This document shows positions 1 through 8,023 of a stretch of DNA of 25,029 nucleotides, in pieces. The position numbers were made by a program, and so were the translations under genes. Source of the DNA: a virus; IMG/VR virus record IMGVR_UViG_3300010883_000428, positions 1 to 25,029 of that record; one strand, 5' to 3'. How positions within the stretch are numbered: position 1 is the stretch's first letter; every line of letters begins with the position of its first letter. The notes under the pieces were generated by a model, which was not told the DNA's origin, searched no databases, and was given only the letters and a program-made list of their open reading frames with translations.

Positions 1-1
1 A

Positions 2-178
2 GGAATTATTGACTTCAAGTTTCTTGTTCAGATGGATAAAGCTGCATTTGCAAAACTTATGTGGGACTATGCGAACTCCAAAGCTCGTGTAGACCCGCAT
101 AAGTTTGTTGCAAAGCAGAATCGCTTGAGGGACCTTCTTAAATACCACATGAAAAATAGACAACGAAAAGGAGCCTGA
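2..178 (+). CDS. C-terminal end of an unknown protein (partial, 5' end outside window)
   Basis: An open frame runs from the window edge to TGA at 176-178 and gives 58 residues ending KNRQRKGA. The fragment is basic and helical-looking, with no motif I recognise. It stops 1 base before the TTG start, or 7 bases before the ATG start, of the tail chaperone gene, and the AAAAGGAG ribosome site of that gene lies inside its last codons, so the two are probably cotranscribed. Its place just before the chaperone fits a tail tube, tail terminator or related late protein, but this rests on position only. Confidence 0.6.
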   Translation, partial: GIIDFKFLVQMDKAAFAKLMWDYANSKARVDPHKFVAKQNRLRDLLKYHMKNRQRKGA

Positions 179-179
179 C

Positions 180-599
180 TTGATCATGGCAGATACAAAA
201 GAAGTTAGTAAATCGGAGAGGTTGATTAACTCCGGACGAAGTTTAAAGTTAAATCATTTCGACGAAGAAGTAGTAGTTAAGGAATTGACTTTAGAGGCCA
301 TCATACGAATCTCCGGCCAGTTGACTAAGCTTTCCTCGACTTTGATGAAAGGCACCTCTGCTGATAAGCTGTTAGACATGGTAAAAACGCCCGCGTTCCT
401 AGAGACTTTTAAAAGTCTTGCCGCCGAGTGTACCGGAAAGAATGCCAGCGATTTTGCTGAGATGGGCCTCGGAGACTGGATGGAACTATTAGCCGTAATG
501 AAGGACGTAATAGGATTTGAGAGAATCCAACAACTTTTTTCCCAACTGATTCCAAATCTGATGGAGAAGGGCACCGCAGCACTCCTGAAGCAATCATAG
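180..599 (+). CDS. Tail assembly chaperone (lambda gpG-like, short product)
   Basis: This 139-residue, mostly helical protein sits directly before the tape measure gene, the usual place for the tail assembly chaperone that coats the tape measure protein during tail building. Two starts are possible: TTG at 180, 6 bases after AAAAGGAG (166-173), and ATG at 186, 12 bases after it. Spacing favours TTG, codon type favours ATG. I do not recognise a specific family from sequence. The role follows from position, size, helical content and the -1 frame extension that follows. Stop is TAG at 597-599. A run of six T at 535-540 near the end is the best candidate for ribosomal slippage into the -1 frame. 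Confidence 0.8.
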   Translation: MIMADTKEVSKSERLINSGRSLKLNHFDEEVVVKELTLEAIIRISGQLTKLSSTLMKGTSADKLLDMVKTPAFLETFKSLAAECTGKNASDFAEMGLGDWMELLAVMKDVIGFERIQQLFSQLIPNLMEKGTAALLKQS

Positions 600-883
600 C
601 TCGGTATGTAACAAAGTTAGCAAAAGGGTACGGTTGGACTGATGATTACATCTATAGCCGTACCCTTTTTCAGTTGAATGTTTATACGAGTCGGTTGAGA
701 CGAGAAGAAGCCCAGAGGAATCAGGAGTTGATGGCTGTAATAAGAGTTTCAGTTAACGGCACAGAAGAGTCCTATAAGAATCATTTTGAATTATTATCGC
801 CCCCCAAAAGGAAGAAGTCTAAGACTCCTGTGGTACAGGCTTCTCCGGCTGTTGAAGGGGTTTTTCAGTATAATAAGAGGTAG
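521..883 (+). CDS. Tail assembly chaperone, -1 frameshift extension (lambda gpT-like part of GT)
   Basis: The frame one base back from the chaperone gene is open from 521 (after TGA 518-520) to TAG at 881-883. It overlaps the chaperone end by 79 bases and has no good start codon of its own before the non-overlapping part. The reading PEAIIARYVTKLAKGYGWTDD and the following LFQLNVYTSRLRREEAQR look strongly coding and resemble the T domain of phage GT proteins. A TTG at 674 would cut away this conserved-looking part, so I do not take it as the start. Expression is best explained by a -1 slip yielding a GT fusion of roughly 230 residues, as in lambda. The C-terminal end is a Lys/Pro-rich linker. 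The tape measure start follows 2 bases after the stop. Confidence 0.8.
   Translation, partial: ENPTTFFPTDSKSDGEGHRSTPEAIIARYVTKLAKGYGWTDDYIYSRTLFQLNVYTSRLRREEAQRNQELMAVIRVSVNGTEESYKNHFELLSPPKRKKSKTPVVQASPAVEGVFQYNKR
536..542 (+). other. Candidate -1 slippery site for the chaperone frameshift
   Basis: Zero-frame codons CTT TTT TCC (534-542) contain T TTT TCC. After a -1 slip the P-site Phe tRNA re-pairs perfectly (TTT to TTT) and the next codon read becomes TTC. I checked each codon pair from 522 to 599 for -1 re-pairing and this is the best candidate. It is not a textbook X XXY YYZ heptamer because the A-site match is imperfect. GGG C at 569-572 is a weaker alternative. Confidence 0.45.
622..670 (+). 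other. Perfect 12-bp inverted repeat with T tract inside the frameshift region
   Basis: AAAAGGGTACGG (622-633) is the exact reverse complement of CCGTACCCTTTT (658-669), with a 24-base loop and a T run at 666-670. It begins 22 bases after the chaperone stop codon and lies wholly inside the -1 frame extension. It could be a frameshift-stimulating structure, a weak or two-way terminator exposed when ribosomes stop at 599, or a polarity element that lowers tape measure expression. The long loop is unusual for an intrinsic terminator. Confidence 0.55.
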
Positions 884-885
884 AC

Positions 886-3800
886 ATGGCAGATAATTTA
901 GGCGATGCCGTACTTCGTGTAATTGCAGATATTAAGAGTGCTCAGAATGGTCTTGAGGTAGTCGTAAAAGGCTTAGAGAAAGTCCGAGTCTCTGCTGATA
1001 AAGCTGACAAGGCTTTAAATAAAACCGCTACCGCTTTAGATAAGACTGAAGCTAAGCTTAAGGCTGCCGCTGCCGCCACCCGAAAGTTGAATACTCAACT
1101 ACAGAATACGGGTAACAGTCTTGTCATGATTGGGCGAAGGGCCTTAGTGGCAGGAGCCGCTTTAGCTGCTATGTTTGCTCCCGTCATTATTCAAGGCGGT
1201 AAGTTTGAACGCATCATGGATGCGGTTTTGGCGGTAACAAAAGCTACTGAGGAGCAATTCACCGCCCTTAGTGATAAGGCCCGAGAGTTGGGTGCTACCA
1301 CTATCTTCGCCGCTACTGAAGTCTCAGAAGCCATGCGGTTTCTAGCGGTCGCGGGCCTCGAAGCCGAAGAGATTATCAACGCTACAGGTGACACTTTAAA
1401 CTTGGCCGCTGCCGGGGCTTTGAGTTTAGCTGAGGCCGCCAGTATCGCTGCTAACAACATGAACGTCTTCCAGTTGGGGTCTCAGGACCTTAACCGTGTT
1501 GTAGACGTATTCACTGCAACTAATGCTAACGCAAACACTTCTGTCGAAGAGTTGGCTGAGGCTATGAAGTTTGCAGCCCCGATTGCCGCCGCAATGGGAC
1601 AACGTATTGAAGACCTCTCCACAGTGTTAGGTGGATTGGCAAATACAGGTACAAAGGCAAGCATTGCTGGTACATCTATTAACCGTATGTTAGCCAATAT
1701 CGTACAGGATGCTGACAAGGTTAATGCTGTCCTTTCTGCTTATGGTAAGTCTTTTGAAGATGTTAATCCCGAGATTGTATCAGTAGTTGATATCATGCGG
1801 GTCTTCCGAGAGATCAACCTTTCAGCCGGTGATGCAGCCGACTTGTTTGGTCAACGTGCTTCTCGTGCAGTTAACGCGATGAAGAACGTTACTGAAACAA
1901 GTATGCAGGAAATTCGAGAGTCCATTGAAAACAGTTTTGGAGAAGGCTTACGACAAGCTGAAGTTAGAATTGACAACTTCATTGGCCGAGTCATTGAATT
2001 AATGTCTCGTGCCGAAGCCGTCTTCATCGGAGTTTTCAATAGCTTCAAGGATGGCCTCTCTTTATTCTTTGATGACTTAATCAAAGTGGCCGACGCTACC
2101 CGTGACTGGATTGAAGCTAATCAGGAAATTACTTCGGCTCTTACTGGAATGGTTGCACTCTTAGCTGTCCTTGTAACAGGCTTGGGAATAACTGCAATTA
2201 TCACAGGGAGTTTGTTGCGAACTTGGGCCGCGTGGAATCTGGCAATAGCCGGAAGCTCCCTTAATATCACAGGTGTGATGGCTAGTCTTATCGGTTTAAA
2301 TGCCACTTTAGTTGGAACTGGAGTGGTTATTAAAGGTGTAGCTATTTCTATGAGAGGGCTGGCTACTGCCGCAGCATTTGCCACAGGAGGCCTGACTCTA
2401 ATTGCAGGAGCCTTAACTATTTTACTGTTAGAGGCTAATGATACTACAAGTGCGGTGGAGGGTTTATTTTCTGCTTTCTCTGAAGGGTTCGCTCAGGGAT
2501 TTTTTGGGGGGTTCACTGATTTATCTTCAACTCTTACCGACATAAATTCTTCTATCCAGACCGCTACTAGACTCACGGGCGATTGGACCGGAGCAGGTGA
2601 GTCTCTTGTATCCGTCTTCGGACAACTGTTAAATATCATGATAGCTATTCCACTTCAAGCTACCAGCGTAATAGCTATGTTGAATGAGACTTTTGCTTTA
2701 GAAGTAGCCTCTGAGAAAGATGCTCTTGTCTTTAGACTGAGAACAACTCAGGATTTAGATGAACGATTGGCTATCTTAAAGGAACTACATTCCCGCAAGT
2801 TTGATCTTCTTAAGACGGAACAAGAGTCTGAGGATATTGCAAGAGCTATTAAGGCTCTTAAAGAAGGGGACGTAGCCTTAGCTGATAAGTTGATAGATCA
2901 ATCAGGAGAAATCCTATTCACTAATGAGAGAATCGGGAGAGTTCAAAGAGCGACTAACGCTGAGAGGGCAAAAGCATTCAAGTTAGCTGAGGATGAATTG
3001 AAGGCAGGGGGTAAGGTAGCCAAGCAGTTGCAGGAGTTCAACACTTTGATAAATCAGGAGAAGGATTTACTCCCTCTTCAGATTAAGCAACTGAAAGAGT
3101 TACAAGAAGCTTTGTTTGGCACGGACACTCCTGATCAAGCCGGTTTGGAGAAGAAAGTCACGGCTCAAATTGAGGCCGCTAAAGCAGCTAGAAAAGCACT
3201 AGCTGATGTGGATGATTCTAGTACAGGGGCAAAAGCAAGGTTATCTCTTTTAGACGCCGAGATTACAAAGTTAGAGCAAATTTTAGCTGACACCTTAGCT
3301 ATGGGAGATGCTGAGAAAGCACGCTTGGGGCAAACTATCTCAGACAGGGAGAAAGCTCTCACGAAAGCTGCTGAGGACGCCAAGATTCGTAGAGAGGCCG
3401 GAGCGGCTGAGAAAGCTTTACAAGACGCTCAAAAAGAGTCAGCCAAGATTCTGGCTAAATTACAGAACGCTGATTTGACGGGCTTGGAGAGTAAGCTTCA
3501 AAAATTGCAGGAGTTAAAGGAGGCTAGTGAAGCTGCCTTGGAGGCCGAAGAGAAGGGACTTGAGGCCAGGATTAACCTGAACGAGTTAATCCTGAAGCAG
3601 AAGACTGAGGCTTTAAATGCTCTATTAAATGATGCCGACGCTTCCGCTGAAGCAATAAACTCTGCTACTAAGGAACGTCAGTCTGTAATTGATCAGTTAA
3701 CTCAAGAGAGATCTTTGCTAGGGGATATCCAAGGTAGACGACAGCAGTTAGCGGATCTTGCAGCTAAGGAGAAAAAGAAGATTCTTGATGAAGTAGTCAA

Positions 3801-4800
3801 GGACGCTGAAGAGCAGGCAATGGCCGACCAGATTAAGAAGGCTGAGATTGAAGAGGACTTCCGTAAGATTGCTACACTTAAACGAAGGCAGTTTGAGAAA
3901 GAACGCTTGGCTGAACAGAAAGAATTTGCAGCCGACTTGGCTAAGGTAAATCAACAGAAAGCCGACGACTTTGAGAAGCAGTTTGAGAAGGATACTAAGT
4001 TACAAGCTGATGCTTTAGAGAAACAGATTCTTGAGAAAGGTAATGCAGCGACCGCCACTAAGAAAGTTCAGTCAATTGAAGAGCAGGCTGCATCTAGCTT
4101 GGCTAAGCAGGTTACTAGTGTACGTCAATTGGTAGTCTTGTTTGGTACTCTCATCAAATTGCGAAGAACTCAAGCCAGGGAAGCTGAGAGAGCCTTAGGT
4201 GCTCTGTCTTCGGCTAAGAATAAAGTACGTAAATTACAACAGAAGGTTGACGATAATCCTCAGGACCAGACGGCTAAAGACTTACTTAGAGCCGCCAAGT
4301 TGAAAGAGTTTGGGGCCGGTGTATTTGCTGGGTCCCAAGTTCAAGCAATGGGCGGTCAAGGGATAGGTGTTAGTGGAGGAGGCCCTAATTTAGGAGGCAG
4401 TGGTGGAGGTGGTGGAGGTGGTGGAGGCATAGCCTTAGCCGGTATTACTCAAGGTCTGGATCAGATAGCTTTTAATATTGAGACTTTCCAAACACTTCAA
4501 ATAGGAATGATGGGAAGTGCTTTATCTGTTCTTGAAGCAATTTTCAATAAGATGGGAGGGGCTGCAAATGGGTTAGCTGGATTTAATGCAGGGGGCATGA
4601 ACTTAGCTGCGGGTGCTTCGGCCCCGCGACCGGCTGCTTTGGCGGGTGTTGGTGGAGCAGGAGGTGATGGAGGCTCGGGAGCAAGCCCCGCCAGTAATAG
4701 GAGTGTGGCTATTACAGTTAACAACAATGTAGATTTAGCTAAGCTCACTCGTACTATTTTTGATGCCGTGGGCGATGGGCCGGATGTAAGTGGCGTTTAA
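886..4800 (+). CDS. Tail tape measure protein
   Basis: This is a 1304-residue protein that sets tail length and is threaded through the tail tube. ATG 886 is preceded by AAGAGG at 875-880. Residues about 20-75 are a Lys/Ala-rich coiled coil. Residues about 110-310 match the TP901-type tape measure core, with LGATTIFAATEVSEAM and repeated Ala-rich helices. Hydrophobic stretches near 417-443 and 491-518 fit the membrane-inserting segments seen in tape measure proteins. Residues about 590-1100 are a long charged coiled coil rich in Lys, Glu and Ala. A Gly-rich run near 1158-1184 precedes a hydrophobic and Gly/Ala-rich C-terminus. By the rough rule of 0.15 nm per residue the tail would be near 190 nm, which is an inference. 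It follows the chaperone pair, the standard order. Confidence 0.95.
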   Translation: MADNLGDAVLRVIADIKSAQNGLEVVVKGLEKVRVSADKADKALNKTATALDKTEAKLKAAAAATRKLNTQLQNTGNSLVMIGRRALVAGAALAAMFAPVIIQGGKFERIMDAVLAVTKATEEQFTALSDKARELGATTIFAATEVSEAMRFLAVAGLEAEEIINATGDTLNLAAAGALSLAEAASIAANNMNVFQLGSQDLNRVVDVFTATNANANTSVEELAEAMKFAAPIAAAMGQRIEDLSTVLGGLANTGTKASIAGTSINRMLANIVQDADKVNAVLSAYGKSFEDVNPEIVSVVDIMRVFREINLSAGDAADLFGQRASRAVNAMKNVTETSMQEIRESIENSFGEGLRQAEVRIDNFIGRVIELMSRAEAVFIGVFNSFKDGLSLFFDDLIKVADATRDWIEANQEITSALTGMVALLAVLVTGLGITAIITGSLLRTWAAWNLAIAGSSLNITGVMASLIGLNATLVGTGVVIKGVAISMRGLATAAAFATGGLTLIAGALTILLLEANDTTSAVEGLFSAFSEGFAQGFFGGFTDLSSTLTDINSSIQTATRLTGDWTGAGESLVSVFGQLLNIMIAIPLQATSVIAMLNETFALEVASEKDALVFRLRTTQDLDERLAILKELHSRKFDLLKTEQESEDIARAIKALKEGDVALADKLIDQSGEILFTNERIGRVQRATNAERAKAFKLAEDELKAGGKVAKQLQEFNTLINQEKDLLPLQIKQLKELQEALFGTDTPDQAGLEKKVTAQIEAAKAARKALADVDDSSTGAKARLSLLDAEITKLEQILADTLAMGDAEKARLGQTISDREKALTKAAEDAKIRREAGAAEKALQDAQKESAKILAKLQNADLTGLESKLQKLQELKEASEAALEAEEKGLEARINLNELILKQKTEALNALLNDADASAEAINSATKERQSVIDQLTQERSLLGDIQGRRQQLADLAAKEKKKILDEVVKDAEEQAMADQIKKAEIEEDFRKIATLKRRQFEKERLAEQKEFAADLAKVNQQKADDFEKQFEKDTKLQADALEKQILEKGNAATATKKVQSIEEQAASSLAKQVTSVRQLVVLFGTLIKLRRTQAREAERALGALSSAKNKVRKLQQKVDDNPQDQTAKDLLRAAKLKEFGAGVFAGSQVQAMGGQGIGVSGGGPNLGGSGGGGGGGGGIALAGITQGLDQIAFNIETFQTLQIGMMGSALSVLEAIFNKMGGAANGLAGFNAGGMNLAAGASAPRPAALAGVGGAGGDGGSGASPASNRSVAITVNNNVDLAKLTRTIFDAVGDGPDVSGV

Positions 4801-4808
4801 GTAAGTCA

Positions 4809-4824
4809 GTGCATACGCTTGCAC
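4809..4824 (+). promoter_or_regulatory. 16-bp palindromic site, copy 1 (GTGCATACGCTTGCAC)
   Basis: It lies between the tape measure stop (4800) and the start of the next gene (4846) and is followed by TTTTT. It has perfect GTGCA/TGCAC arms around a CG centre, shared with five other copies. Because of the T run it could also form a small hairpin terminator with a 5-bp stem. The other copies show that the element as a whole is not simply a terminator. Confidence 0.7.
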
Positions 4825-4845
4825 TTTTTAATAAGAGGTCTCGAT

Positions 4846-5247
4846 ATGACTTTTCCTGCAACTTTGGCAACTTTAGAGGGTCTGACTTTGCCCGAGCAAT
4901 TTAGCTACCCTCTGTACATACCTTCTAAAAGGAATAGTATTATTCCTACGGTGGACAGCGTAGTTGTTCAAGCTGCCTCACCTACACAGATTGTTCATGG
5001 GGAAGATGTAATAGGTTGGACCTGTCCTTCTTGTACTCCTGCGGAGTTTCAGGCTCTTTTCACTTTGTATAATACAGCGGCTCTTACGTCTTATACTTTT
5101 GTTGGTTATTGGGGAGAGACCCTAGAAGTTTATTTTGCGGGGTTTAGTGCTCCGGTGAGAGCACGGTTGTTTAATCTATCAGGACAGTTTCAAGTGCATA
5201 CGGTTACAGCTAATTATTCCGGTGTCACTTGTAAGACTGGATTATAA
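4846..5247 (+). CDS. Minor tail protein, unknown family
   Basis: A 133-residue protein starting MTFPATLATLEG. The start is set at ATG 4846 because AAGAGG (4832-4837) lies 8 bases upstream. An in-frame TTG at 4819 falls inside the palindromic site and has no ribosome site. The sequence is beta-rich with many aromatic residues and three Cys (WTCPSC, and a late Cys). It sits just after the tape measure gene, where small distal tail or tail-tip proteins are usual. No family motif is recognisable, so the role rests on position and composition. Confidence 0.7.
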   Translation: MTFPATLATLEGLTLPEQFSYPLYIPSKRNSIIPTVDSVVVQAASPTQIVHGEDVIGWTCPSCTPAEFQALFTLYNTAALTSYTFVGYWGETLEVYFAGFSAPVRARLFNLSGQFQVHTVTANYSGVTCKTGL

Positions 5248-5266
5248 GATATAATAAAGGATTAGG

Positions 5267-6691
5267 ATGTCTCGAATACGCCAAGATATCACTCTCTCGG
5301 CTAGTGAGCCGGGTACGACTTATAGGGGAGACAGCCTTCTTGATGCCCCGGTGCCATTGGGGCCTAAAGATGGAGCCACCCTATGTAGTCCTGAGGCAGA
5401 GCTACAGGCTTTTCTGACCAACGGAGTAAGTGGAATTCCGGTTCTATGGTCAGCCGTAGCGGGAGCCTCCTTCTACGTTCTTCAATGGTGTGCCAACTCT
5501 TCTTTCAATGGCCCCAGTTTAAGAGCCTCTAAAATAACTGCCCCCACTGTTTCCTACAATATGAGGTTTCTCACTGACTTTGCGTTAGGGGAAGAGACCT
5601 TTTGGCGGGTGATGGCTTTTGATGCTGCGGGAGCCACTTCTATCAAGTCTCCTGTATTCTCATTCACTTACCAATGTCCTGGCGGGAACGTAGAGAATAA
5701 CGACATTGGATGTGATTCCAATGGAATCGAAGTGAAAGTTATTGGGGAAGACGTAGTTAAGGCTGATTGTAACGAGGCTCTTTATCACGTTGTTACTAAT
5801 TTTGATTGTGAGGACGATGAGGGCAGAACTATTGCAATAAGTTCTGTGGCCTGGGAGATTAGACAATCTAATGGAAATCCTGTTAACTTCGTATGTACTA
5901 ATGAAGAATTTACAATAGTACGAATTAAGTCAAATAAGTCAGAGATGTTTCAAGTAGTAGCCGAGGTCACCTTTACGGATGGAGTTAAAACCTTTCAATG
6001 TCGGGCCTCTAAAGACGTAACAATAGATGCTCATAGTGTTAGTCCCGATAAAGGCAGACATGCCAAGGTTGCATCTATTCTAGGGTGTGGTCTCTACGGT
6101 ATCGATTTTGTTGACAGGACTTTTGGAGATGATGTACTAGAGGGTTCAGAAGAGCCTTCCACCAGTGGGGATACTTGTTGTTTTGATTGGATGGAATCCG
6201 TTGACTCCTTTGGCACAGAGATCGCAGCCGACATTGTAGAGAGAACTCCCTGTGATTTGCCGGTCGGGACCGACTTGATCGTAATGAAGATCAATACTCC
6301 TCCTAATGAGGAATGCTCCTCCAGTTTCGCCAATACTTCGACGGGTTTGGCCTGTGATTTAACAGTAGACAAAACAGCTAAGTGGTGGATTATAGAAGCT
6401 GATACTCGGCCTTCCATCTGTGATAAGATTAGAGGAACGGCTCTTCACACTGACTCAGGAGGATGGACTATAGGTATTGAGAGATGGCCTTGTGATTGTG
6501 ATACCGTGCCGGGGCAGGCTACTCAAGCTTCTTCCTCTGACGCAGGTTCCGCTCAAGTTCTTATAGGAGTGGCGGTAGGATTCTCTTGTATTAACATGGA
6601 GGCAAATATGGAGGTTTGGTGCGAGTACGTACAGGATGAAAACGGAGTTTGCTTCTGGGAAATTACTGATGCTTGCTGCCCCACTCCTTAG
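5267..6691 (+). CDS. Cys-rich phage structural protein with fibronectin/Ig-like region
   Basis: This 474-residue protein has ATG 5267 with AAAGG at 5256-5260. Residues about 45-135 (PVLWSAVAGASFYVLQW, then a WRVMAFD strand) look like a fibronectin type III-like beta sandwich. Residues about 150-255 look like a second Ig-like domain. The C-terminal half is acidic. I count 22 Cys, many as CC, CDC or CxC, which is very high for a phage tail protein and suggests disulfides or metal binding outside the cell. It stands between tail genes and has no signal peptide. A tail-tip or adsorption role is inferred. The next gene is also Cys-rich. Confidence 0.7.
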   Translation: MSRIRQDITLSASEPGTTYRGDSLLDAPVPLGPKDGATLCSPEAELQAFLTNGVSGIPVLWSAVAGASFYVLQWCANSSFNGPSLRASKITAPTVSYNMRFLTDFALGEETFWRVMAFDAAGATSIKSPVFSFTYQCPGGNVENNDIGCDSNGIEVKVIGEDVVKADCNEALYHVVTNFDCEDDEGRTIAISSVAWEIRQSNGNPVNFVCTNEEFTIVRIKSNKSEMFQVVAEVTFTDGVKTFQCRASKDVTIDAHSVSPDKGRHAKVASILGCGLYGIDFVDRTFGDDVLEGSEEPSTSGDTCCFDWMESVDSFGTEIAADIVERTPCDLPVGTDLIVMKINTPPNEECSSSFANTSTGLACDLTVDKTAKWWIIEADTRPSICDKIRGTALHTDSGGWTIGIERWPCDCDTVPGQATQASSSDAGSAQVLIGVAVGFSCINMEANMEVWCEYVQDENGVCFWEITDACCPTP

Positions 6692-6712
6692 AAGATAATA
6701 GAGAGATACGAT

Positions 6713-8023
6713 ATGCCAATGCAAATGAAACCGGGCTGCTGTTGCGAAACGTGTTATACCGATGCGTTTTGTGCTAACTGCATGCCCAAATGGTGGTGCT
6801 TAGCTTTAGACTTCTACGGCGGGGATATTTACTGCGGTGATTGGACTTGTACGGGAGAATTCTGTGGAGAGTTCACAGCTAACTGTGGCAAGCTTTCAGG
6901 TAATATGGTTTGTGGTGATGAGACCATAGATATCCTCATCACTATCCAAAAAGACATTTACGGTAAGTGTGAAGTTTGCCTTAATTCTACATGCCTGGGA
7001 ATCACAGATGAAACTTATGGAGCATGTCAGTCGATTAGTTCTGGGGAGGACTTAGATGGCCTAACCTGGGATTTAGACGATCTCTCCGGATGCTCTCAAT
7101 ATTGTGATAACACAGCAGTTCTTACAATTACTAAATCTCAAAAATGTACTCCAGATAATTGCATAGGTTGTGATTGTCATACTCAACAGATGTGCGTAAA
7201 ACTATTGAAAGAAGTTTATGGGGATGATGATGATTGTGGTGGAACAATTATTGGTGAGTTTAATTGTGACACTCAAGAGTTAGATGTTGTAGTAGATTGT
7301 TACCCAGATGATGTAGATTTGAATTTTAGAATTGGTCCAGAAGATTATGCTGATTACGCTTCAGATTGTACAATATTTTTGACTTCTATAGATTTAGGAG
7401 TTACTGATTTAGAGACAACTCTAGTTTGTTCTAATGGAGACTTATCTGCTGAATGGGTAATTACAAATCCTTATGGAAATATTGTTGTTTCTTTGAGTAA
7501 TTTAGATTGTGGTTGTCCTTGTTTTCTCAATATTGATTGCGGTATATTAGAGCTCCCTGAAATCCTTTACGCTCATTTTGACGATACTGGTGTTAATGGA
7601 GCGTGTGGCGATGGGTTTGTGGTCCCTATCTATGTCCAAAAAGACCCTAATGGTTTGCCGATTGAAAACCCTTTCTGGTTGTCAACCGGGCATTATGAGG
7701 AATTACCTGCTCTAAATTTTGGGGATTGCGTTGGTGAAAATGGAGGACTTCCAACAACGGTATTTGTTGAGTTTCATTGCCCAACTAATTTTGATCCTTG
7801 TGACGCCCAGTTTCAAGTGGGTTGGACGAACCTCGACAATTCAGATGGACAAGCGGCGAATAATCAATGCCAAGATGATTCCACACCGAACTCTACTGAT
7901 TCATGTTTCCTTGACCCATTTGAATTTGTTTATTCCTCAGACACGATATTTAATACGTGCCTCTGTTGTCCTGACCCCGGATTTGATGGGCAATTCACCG
8001 TGACGATTAGGACAACACCATGA
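6713..8023 (+). CDS. Extremely Cys-rich phage structural protein
   Basis: A 436-residue acidic protein with about 40 Cys, starting MPMQMKPGCCCETC. Its first 30 residues hold several CxxC pairs and a WWC, like a zinc or disulfide knot. The rest is a series of short beta-rich acidic segments with regularly placed Cys, often DC or CxC, which suggests repeated small disulfide domains. The ribosome site is weak (GAGAG near 6701). ATG 6713 is taken as first start and ATG 6719 is possible. The stop TGA overlaps the next start as ATGA (8020-8023). It is likely an external tail fibre or tip component by position. I do not recognise a family. The last third (from about 7590) has a different codon flavour from the middle, which hints at mosaic origin. 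Confidence 0.65.
   Translation: MPMQMKPGCCCETCYTDAFCANCMPKWWCLALDFYGGDIYCGDWTCTGEFCGEFTANCGKLSGNMVCGDETIDILITIQKDIYGKCEVCLNSTCLGITDETYGACQSISSGEDLDGLTWDLDDLSGCSQYCDNTAVLTITKSQKCTPDNCIGCDCHTQQMCVKLLKEVYGDDDDCGGTIIGEFNCDTQELDVVVDCYPDDVDLNFRIGPEDYADYASDCTIFLTSIDLGVTDLETTLVCSNGDLSAEWVITNPYGNIVVSLSNLDCGCPCFLNIDCGILELPEILYAHFDDTGVNGACGDGFVVPIYVQKDPNGLPIENPFWLSTGHYEELPALNFGDCVGENGGLPTTVFVEFHCPTNFDPCDAQFQVGWTNLDNSDGQAANNQCQDDSTPNSTDSCFLDPFEFVYSSDTIFNTCLCCPDPGFDGQFTVTIRTTP

Noticed and set aside
869-874. TATAAT before the tape measure gene as a promoter
   Set aside because: No -35 element at 16-18 bases, and it is explained by the codons QYNK. Other isolated TATAAT strings (11924, 16459, 20632, 22005) also lack a -35.
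674-883. Separate gene starting at TTG 674
   Set aside because: The same frame is clearly coding upstream of 674, so the product is better explained as the -1 frameshift extension of the chaperone.
4819-4845. TTG 4819 as start of the minor tail protein
   Set aside because: It lies inside the palindromic site with no ribosome site. ATG 4846 has AAGAGG.
5194-5209. Seventh copy of the palindrome (GTGCATACGGTTACAG)
   Set aside because: It keeps the left half but has lost the right arm. Three mismatches to copy 1, so it may be a chance half-site.
7719-8003. 94-codon open frame overlapping the Cys-rich gene in another frame
   Set aside because: The Cys-rich frame is continuous and plausible here. 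This reading has no ribosome site and is a shadow.
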